Source: Halisarca cf. caerulea
Lineage: Eukaryota > Porifera > Demospongiae > Chondrillida > Halisarcidae
NCBI GenBank assembly: GCA_963170055.1
Contig: CAUJGJ010000258.1
Span: forward strand, 2,183,601 to 2,193,600
DNA: 10,000 nt
Reading direction: 5' to 3'
Both the position numbers and the translations under genes were made by a program. Every line of letters starts with the position of its first letter. Within the stretch, counting starts at the first letter, position 1. This document shows positions 1 to 9,052 of the stretch, piece by piece. Under the pieces are notes generated by a model. That model was given only the letters and a program-made list of their open reading frames with translations. It was not told the origin of the DNA and made no database searches.

Positions 1-84
1 CTACACACACTTGCACAGTATACTACACACACTTACATAATATACTACACACACTTGCACAGTATACTCACATGCACAGTATAT
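1..84. repeat. 22-bp tandem repeat, cut by window start
   Basis: Three units of 22 bp (1-22, 23-44, 45-66) share ctacacacactt and end in a tata; a shortened fourth follows to 84. Units 1 and 3 are identical. The array may continue upstream of the window. Confidence 0.85.
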
Positions 85-289
85 AGCTATTCAGAGTTTC
101 TTTGAGGAAAATGATCAGGAACATGGTATGATAGAGGTACTGCGTATAGCGAGGGGGTTGTGGGGTTGTAGTCGAGTGTGGATTGACCTGCTCTGCCCTG
201 TTCCCCCACCAGCATGATGTGAGCTGCAAAGCTGGTAGTTGCCTCAGTTGGAACCCTTCTCTGTGAGTTGCATTGATTGCCAGGGTATG

Positions 290-620
290 TTGAGTGGATA
301 CTCACTGGATACAGACTGGATTTTACTGTATATTGACTGTGCATTGACTGGATACTGGTTGGATATTGACTGTACATTGACTGGATACTGGTTGGATATT
401 GACTGTACATTGACTGGATACTGGTTGGATATTGACTGTACATTGACTGGATACTCACTGTATATTGACTGTACATTGACTGGATACTGGTTGGATATTG
501 AGTGGATACCAGCTGGTTATTGTTGGGATATCGATTGGATCCCGGCTGGATATTGTTTAGATACTGACTGGATACTGGCAGCATATTGTTTGGATATTGA
601 TTTGTTGTTGACTGGGATGT
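290..620. repeat. 33-bp minisatellite made of 11-bp subunits
   Basis: Five good 33-bp copies lie at 333-365, 366-398, 399-431, 432-464 and 465-497, with decayed copies on both sides. Each unit splits into three related 11-mers (gactggatact, ggttggatatt, gactgtacatt). Since 33 is divisible by 3 and the unit has no stop, it reads through as an 11-residue repeat on both strands, which I regard as incidental. Confidence 0.9.
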
Positions 621-883
621 TGAGAGAGAATGTTATGCAATAATGTTGCTATAGTAAATGTTCCTTCATACGTATCTATGCCTGCGTTGTTGTGCCTTCC
701 ATGTGCTGTAAGGCTACCACTTGATAGCATGACAGTATCATACCATTTTGCAAAATTGGCCTCTAAAATTTTATGAAATTAGAGAAAAAAATGTTCTATG
801 TTTGCTTATAGTAGTATCAGTTGCAGCTGTGGAGGTTGTACTTTATGCAGGGGAGATTCCCTTGCATATTCTATGTAAATTAT

Positions 884-884
<1 letters not shown>
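621..884. other. Non-coding stretch before the (GT) tract
   Basis: I see no exon, repeat or RNA gene here. It is AT-rich and probably intron sequence of SEH1, since the first visible SEH1 exon at 1061 needs a preceding exon that is not found between 1 and 1060. Confidence 0.5.

Positions 885-980
<96 letters not shown>
885..980. repeat. (GT)48 microsatellite
   Basis: A pure run of 48 GT units, followed by degenerate acatgtatgcgtgtgtg to about 1005. It lies about 80 bp upstream of the first visible SEH1 acceptor, so it is transcribed as (GU)n in the SEH1 pre-mRNA if this is intron. Confidence 0.97.
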
Positions 981-982
<2 letters not shown>

Positions 983-1060
983 ATGTATGCGTGTGTGTGT
1001 ATGTGTCATATTATATACATTGTACATTGTGGATATGCTTGCTCTTGTGCTGGATTTCAG

Positions 1061-3455
<2,395 letters not shown>

Positions 3456-3671
3456 TAGATGCTGTCGCCAAATCAAGCGTGGGTAGAGTGAACTGCTCGT
3501 TGGTCATGCAGTCAAACCTGGGTTATCCTGAGTTATCCTGGGTTATCCGGTGCCATTTTTAAAATGTATACTCTCAGATAAGTCAGCCAGGCTACCAGAT
3601 GAATGAGACTCACGTGTAGAATGGAGTTTGTCAGATAGACCAGGCTTATGGGAGATTTGGACACCTATGTA

Positions 3672-3999
3672 CAGTCAAACCTCCAAATTGCTACTCACTA
3701 TCAGTAGTACTTGCTAACCATATACAGTAGAACCCCGTTAGTAAGAACACTGTTAATGAGTAATACCTGGTTAGGCAGTACAAGGATATGATACCCCAGC
3801 TTGTAACCCATAATACTAATCTATATGGCTAGCAAGTACTACTGATAGAGAGTAGCGATTTGGAGGGTCCCCAGGTGTACTCACTAATGAGGTTTGACTG
3901 TAGATTAGTATTATGGGTTATAAGCTGGGGTATCATATCCTTGTCCTTCCTAACCAGGTATTACTCATTAACAGTGTTCTTACTAACGAGGTTCTACTG
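3672..3999 (+). mobile_element. MITE (host copy) split by insertion of a sister copy
   Basis: The left part 3672-3724 and right part 3903-3999 form one + oriented element once the inner copy is removed. It starts cagtcaaacct, ends ggttctactg and is flanked by TA (3670-3671 and 4000-4001). Compared with the inner copy read on the minus strand it lacks 26 bp after cagtcaaacct, at a CCT microhomology. This exactly explains the lengths: 150 against 176 bp. Confidence 0.85.
3725..3900 (-). mobile_element. MITE (inner copy), inverted insertion into a sister copy
   Basis: Intact 176-bp element with ends cagtagaacc (3725) and ggtttgactg (3900), bordered by TA at 3723-3724 and 3901-3902. These two TAs are the duplicated target within the host copy. 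Its 3725-3821 segment is inverted relative to 3903-3999 with only four mismatches in 97 bp. It is non-coding and would need a transposase supplied in trans, probably Tc1/mariner-type. Confidence 0.87.
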
Positions 4000-4350
4000 T
4001 ACATGTATGGAATGATATTCAGTTTTTTGATATGTAGGTCAGATAGACCAGGTTTCGATAGACCCTGAATCCGGATAACCCAGCACTGACCATTTACAAT
4101 GGAACCAGGTAATCCAATTCTATGAAATGGGCAGAATCATAGACCCTCAATTCCTATGGCAGAATGCAGTTCGTCAGATTGCAGAGTTGTTTTCTTTTTG
4201 ATTTCCTTACCATCAGTAAAAGCGACATTCTCTCTTATTCAGTCATATTGACAAGAAAGAAAGATTATCGATGTTTTGGATTAGTGGCGTTCCATTGTGC
4301 TGTTATTAGGCCTGTATCTGTGAGGTGCTGGGTATTTGTGTTTCAAACTA

Positions 4351-4534
4351 CAGTGAAACCATACACACTCTAAAACGTTTTAGAGTCTGTATGTGCGAAT
4401 AAAGGACACTTTGGGGCAGCTTTGTTTGTTCTGTCTAAGGAGGGTATTCTCCTTGGGAGGTTCAAGATGTGCTGGAACTATAAGGAGGAATTATTTTGGG
4501 GCCTTAAGCCGTGTCCTTTTAGAGAGGTTTAGTG
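4351..4534. mobile_element. MITE, 184 bp, TA-flanked
   Basis: It starts cagtgaaacc at 4351 after TA (4349-4350) and ends aggtttagtg at 4534 before TA (4535-4536). Inside there is an inverted pair aaaggacac / gtgtccttt and a palindromic aaggag..ctcctt hairpin near 4438-4455. It contains AATAAA at 4398-4403. Confidence 0.7.
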
Positions 4535-4590
4535 TACTATGTCCTAATTGGAGAAAGTCCACTATCATAGAATATCTCATAATAGGCACA

Positions 4591-4694
4591 ATCTGCTGTC
4601 ATGTGCTCTGAAGCACTGCTAGTGTGCGTGGGGAAGAGCATGATCTGCCTCCTTGTGCTCTGCAGCGTTGCTAGTGTGCGTGGGGATTGTGCTG
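4591..4694. repeat. 52-bp tandem duplication
   Basis: Two copies (4591-4642 and 4643-4694) share atctgc, tgtgctctg and ctagtgtgcgtgggga blocks with several substitutions between them. The function is unknown; it lies in the intergenic region. Confidence 0.75.
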
Positions 4695-5230
4695 TATTGA
4701 CAGGTGTATTTATGGGTTGTGGCATTTTAGCTGGAGGGGGAGGGGACACTGGGTGTGGTTCCTCTGTGAAGAAAGTACCCCTGCCATTGGTATTGCACAA
4801 CCTCTCTCTCCATTGTTTTGATTCACCTTATGTCATGACTCCTATATGCTAAATTTTTGTGCAACTAAACTTTCACGGCTTTTGCAGATTTTCAGCCATC
4901 CACAAAACTATACACCTGTGAGAATTTAGATCGGACTCCTGTGCAATGGCAAAACATGGCCGTCCACAAATATTAAATGTGAACATTGCTAAATGCCAAG
5001 ATCCACCTCACGAGGATTAAAGCGAGTACAGTACACCTGCTAAAGGTGCTGCATGCATACGCATGCACAGACAAATTATTGTACCAGAGAAGTTTGATGA
5101 TCTAAAATAGAAAAAAAATTACAAATGGAATGTATCCCCACAATAGTCTTGCCCCCAATTCAACTCCAGCTGTCACTTTTGGGTGCCTGTTTGCATGTCT
5201 GACACATTTGTGTTTCCCCTGGTTGCTGTA
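4695..5230. other. Intergenic stretch without recognised gene
   Basis: I see no conserved coding sequence. The segment 4862-4990 has motifs such as ccatccacaaaac and gtccacaaatatt. On the opposite strand these resemble the gatggttttgcgaaaattt repeat in the SEH1 last intron, so it may be a decayed dispersed repeat. Confidence 0.4.
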
Positions 5231-5310
5231 CAGTTGGACCTCTGTATAATGCCTATTCCTGAAACCTAACCTAGTGCCTGTTGTGAGTCAGTGGCTACTT
5301 TACAGAGATG
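5231..5310. mobile_element. Possible short MITE remnant
   Basis: cagttggacctctgta (5231-5246, after TA) has a weak inverted partner tacagagatgta around 5301-5312. The left end matches the CAGT..ACCTC style of the other elements here; the right end is poorly preserved. Confidence 0.3.
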
Positions 5311-5550
5311 TACATGGTGCCGTGTTGTATGTTGGCCAAAGAAGTGTGACTGGTATGGACAGGTGCCTGCCTACTACAGCGGCCATTACGGACTTTTTTG
5401 TTGAATTACTGTACTTTAATGTATGTATGCTGACGTGATGAAATCGCGTAATCCCATTTTCTCCTTCTGCAGTGTCATGAAAGAGATTGGCAACCTTTGA
5501 AAGGACATCGCTGCATGTTTTCCTAATGTACCATTTCGTTACATGTAATA

Positions 5551-5558
5551 TCACGTGA
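5551..5558. promoter_or_regulatory. E-box palindrome TCACGTGA upstream of SCCPDH
   Basis: A perfect 8-bp palindrome lies 51 bp before the SCCPDH ATG, in a position typical of proximal promoter or 5' UTR. Such CACGTG cores bind bHLH-ZIP factors (USF, Myc/Max, MITF/TFE); with flanking TCAC it resembles the lysosomal CLEAR motif. No TATA box is seen. Functional use is inferred only. Confidence 0.4.
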
Positions 5559-5608
5559 CTGTCGTGTGAGCTCAAATTTGTTACGTAACTCGTCATTAAT
5601 TCATCAGT

Positions 5609-5768
5609 ATGGCTGCCAAGAGCGAGCGTCCTTTTCAAATTACTGTTTTTGGAGCTACCGGTTTTACTGGAAAACATGTTGCCGAAGACTTGAAGAAGAG
5701 GAATATAAAGGGTATCACTTGGGCTGTAGCTGGTAGGAATGAGACCAAACTGAAGAGAGTCCTCGAGG
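5609..5768 (+). CDS. SCCPDH: SCCPDH exon 1
   Basis: It encodes MAAKSERPF through RVLE and one base of residue 54, and contains the GATGFTG cofactor loop. The donor is GTAAGA at 5769, phase 1. No in-frame ATG lies close upstream, and the RPF...VFGA register agrees with the human N-terminus. Confidence 0.93.
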
Positions 5769-6826
5769 GTAAGACCTCGTGCAGCCCACACTATTCGACC
5801 TTTTGTGCCTTACAAGAAGTTTTTACCTCTTTCTCTTTTTCCTTATTAGACGTAGGATGCCCCGACGTTCCTATTGTCATGGCCGACGTCAACGATCCCA
5901 AGTCTCTGAGGGACATGTGCTCTCAAACGCAAGTTGTCATTTCCTGCGTTGGACCAGTGAGTTCTAGCATACCTTTCAGCATGGTCATCATCATTGCATT
6001 TCATGTGATAAATTCTGTAATACATCTCAAATCTCCAGACACTTTGATCTGTATTGTTGTGTGACATGCAAGTACTAGTATGTACTCTGTATAAGACAGA
6101 TCTGGATGTCTAGCATGGGAGGTACAAGTATACGAAAATAGATGCTACATAACTGCATATGTATTTGTGCAGACATGTATTCATGTGTACGTACTAGTAA
6201 ATGTACTTACGTACACACATACAGTGTAAACTTGTTATAAAGAAATCCCTTACAGTGACTTTCTGCATGTAGGGAATAAATTCATGTGACCCAGTTAATG
6301 TTCTACTATGAAAGTCCAACTGGTTATAGTGAATTTTTATATACATTTTGAAAATTTCAGTGTCCCCTGGGGTTCAGTGTCCCCTGTGATTCACTGTGAT
6401 AAGTTTCCACTGTGTATGTACATATGTAACAATAATTAGATTCATTTATCATAGTAAATACATACGTACGTATGTACAGCCATGTACGTATGTATGTAAA
6501 TGTACATGCATACGCACATATATGCATGTATGTACAGCCATGTACATACATATATAAATGTACATACGTACGCACATATACGCATGTATGTACGTATGTA
6601 CTAGCGTTGGTCAAGAGTGGATTTATCATGGTCTGATATCTCCACATGTAGTTCCAGCTCTATGGTGAACCACTGGTGAAGGCGTGCATCGAGGCCAAGT
6701 GTAACTACATCGACGTCACTGGAGAGCCGTATGTGAGTGTGTTTCTACTTAAATGATTTATGGAGAAGCCTCAACAAATCAGCCATCCATCTCTTGAGTG
6801 CAGTGTACTTCCAAGGAGTAAAACTT

Positions 6827-6885
<59 letters not shown>

Positions 6886-8698
6886 TGTAATTTGCACATT
6901 TAAACGTGTACGTTGTTGAAATCGTGAGAGAGCAAGCAATACAGTAACAGCAACAGAAACAGAAGGTGGTCCTTCTGTACAGGTGTGGTCCTTCTGTACA
7001 GGTGTGGTCCTTCTGTACAGGTGTGGTCCTTCTGTACAGGTGTGGTCCTTCCGTACAGGTGTGGTCCTTCTGTACAGGTGTGGTCCTTCTGTACAGGTGT
7101 GGTCCTTCCGTACAGGTGTGGTCCTTCTGTACAGGTGTGGTCCTTCTGTACAGGTGTGGTCCTTCTGTACAGGTGTGGTCCTTCCATACAGGTGTGGTCC
7201 TTCTGTACAGGTGTGGTCCTTCTATACAGGTGTGGTCCTTCTGTACAGGTGTGGTCCTTCTATACAGGTGTGGTCCTTCTGTACAGGTGTGGTCCTTGTA
7301 AAGAATTATGTGCATTGGTATCAGTGAGGTGGCATATGGGCCAGTCTACTGCTGCCTCGATTGTTAGGTTTATCCATAGTTCTTGTAGTTTTAGGTGAAC
7401 TGAAATGTCCCGTGGATTAGCCTACATATCTCTCCATAAACAGATGGTCCTTTTGTACATGTGGTGCTTCTATACCAGGGTCTGTCTGTACAGGTGTTCC
7501 TTGTATACTGTTGGTCCTTTTATGCAGGTAGTCCTTCTGTGCAGGTTGTCTCTGTAGACAGGTGACCCTCCTATACAGATGATTCTTTTGTATAAGCAGT
7601 CCTTGTACACAGGTAGTCCTTGTACACAGGTAGTCCTTGTATACAGGTAGTCCTTGTACACAGGTAATCCTTGTACACAGGTAGTCCTTGTACACAGGTG
7701 GTCCTTGTACACAGGTTGTCCTTGTACACAGGTGGTCCTTGTACACAGGTGGTCCTTGTAGACAGGTTGTCCTCTTACAGTATGTCAAATTTCATTGATT
7801 TTGTGTACCTGTTTGCAGTTCATGGAACTGGCGAGGGTCCACTACCACCAGCAAGCTGTGGATGCGGGTGTCTATATTGTTTCTGCCTGTGGGTTTGACA
7901 GCATCCCCAACGACGTAGGGGTGCTGTTCACCGAGGACAGCTTCAAAGGTGACCTTCAGTATGTGGAGAGCTTCCTGACGACTCACAGTCCAGGAGTTAA
8001 GGTATGCATGTTGTGTTCTGTAATGGTCGTATGTACATACAGTGAGACATGCTTATAGCAACAACTGAGGACCCGACTGATGGTGGTCTCTGTAGACAGG
8101 TGACCCTTTATAGAGAGGCGTTGTAGCAGTGTTAGAAATAGTGGTCAGCATTCAGACATTGTCTGACCACTTTGGCATTTGTCCGACCCAAAAATAGTTT
8201 GGATCAGACATTTGGCTGAGCACTAATCAAACAAATGTTCACTTCACGTGTGAAATTAGCCAACATCTGTAAAGATAAAAGTGGTACAACTCTGCACTAT
8301 GCGTGTGTACTGTAGCACATGTGCATCTTTTCCATAAATTGTCTGAGCAAAATTGAATTAATCCAATCCAAAATGATAGTGCTAGGACGTTTGTCCAAAC
8401 TCTATCTATTCCTTATTTCTAACACTGCTATAGTGTCACTTTGGTAGACACGTGGTCTTTGAATGCAAGTGATCTTTAAGACATGTTTCGCTATACATGT
8501 GTGCGTGTTCTGATGCGCGCACACACACAAGCACACGTACATGCACTCACATGCACACTTGCACAAGTATAGGGCCTAATATTAGTATATTGAAATGGTT
8601 GCATTTGAAGTCCACTGGTGATCGAAGTGTGCAAGCAGTTTTGGTTGTGAATATTTCCCTGTCTGAAGTAGTATAGGCATATATACCGCTACGTATGT

Positions 8699-8773
<75 letters not shown>

Positions 8774-8804
8774 TGCACACACAAACACACACACACACAC
8801 GCAT

Positions 8805-8848
<44 letters not shown>

Positions 8849-8987
8849 ACATACATGCACACACACACATGCACACACACAAACACACACACACACACAA
8901 ACACACACAAACACACACGTACACACACACACACGCATGCACGCACACAAACACACACGTACACACACACACACGCATGCACGCACA

Positions 8988-9052
<65 letters not shown>

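Larger units (their letters stand above)
3509..4088. mobile_element. Decayed outer MITE interrupted by a nested MITE pair
   Basis: The left end cagtcaaacctgggttatcc (3509-3528) and right end ggataacccagcactg (4073-4088) are imperfect inverted repeats sharing a 12-bp gggttatcc-type block. The left side has three 10-bp repeats around gttatcctg (3520-3549). No TA duplication remains. The element would be split by the intact nested pair at 3672-3999. Moderate to low certainty. Confidence 0.42.
5957..6651 (+). other. SCCPDH: SCCPDH intron 2
   Basis: GT-AG intron of 695 nt, phase 0. It contains a weak MITE-like remnant beginning cagtgtaaac at 6222 after TA and a TACGTA-rich 58-bp tandem duplication. 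Its acceptor has a poor pyrimidine tract (ctccacatgtag). I see no gene inside. Confidence 0.7.

Noticed and set aside
239..643. 134-residue + strand reading frame and a similar one on the minus strand with 11-residue repeats
   Set aside because: They arise from a stop-free 33-bp minisatellite that is open on both strands. The start and flanks show no coding character.
4393..4852. Small reading frames of 72-87 residues in the intergenic region
   Set aside because: They cover a MITE and a 52-bp duplication, lack splice or family support and look random.
5300..5791. 163-residue minus-strand reading frame
   Set aside because: It overlaps SCCPDH exon 1 and its promoter in antisense and matches no family I recognise.
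6275..6280. AATAAA as a gene end
   Set aside because: It lies inside SCCPDH intron 2, and exons continue downstream in matching phase.
6779..7398. Overlapping reading frames of 95-178 residues with repeated CGPSVQVWSFCTGVVL or TEGPHLYRRT motifs
   Set aside because: They are products of the 17-bp tandem repeat (array A) translated in several frames on both strands.
6966..7775. CRISPR-like array of short repeats
   Set aside because: Units are contiguous with no unique spacers, in an intron of an animal gene.
7417..7788. Minus-strand 123-residue repeat protein
   Set aside because: Translation of minisatellite array B; the repeat period and decay explain it without selection for coding.
8124..8430. 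hAT-type element because of the CAGTG ends
   Set aside because: The 8 bases outside CAGTG do not match between the two sides, while a TA duplication fits with one extra G/C in the TIR.
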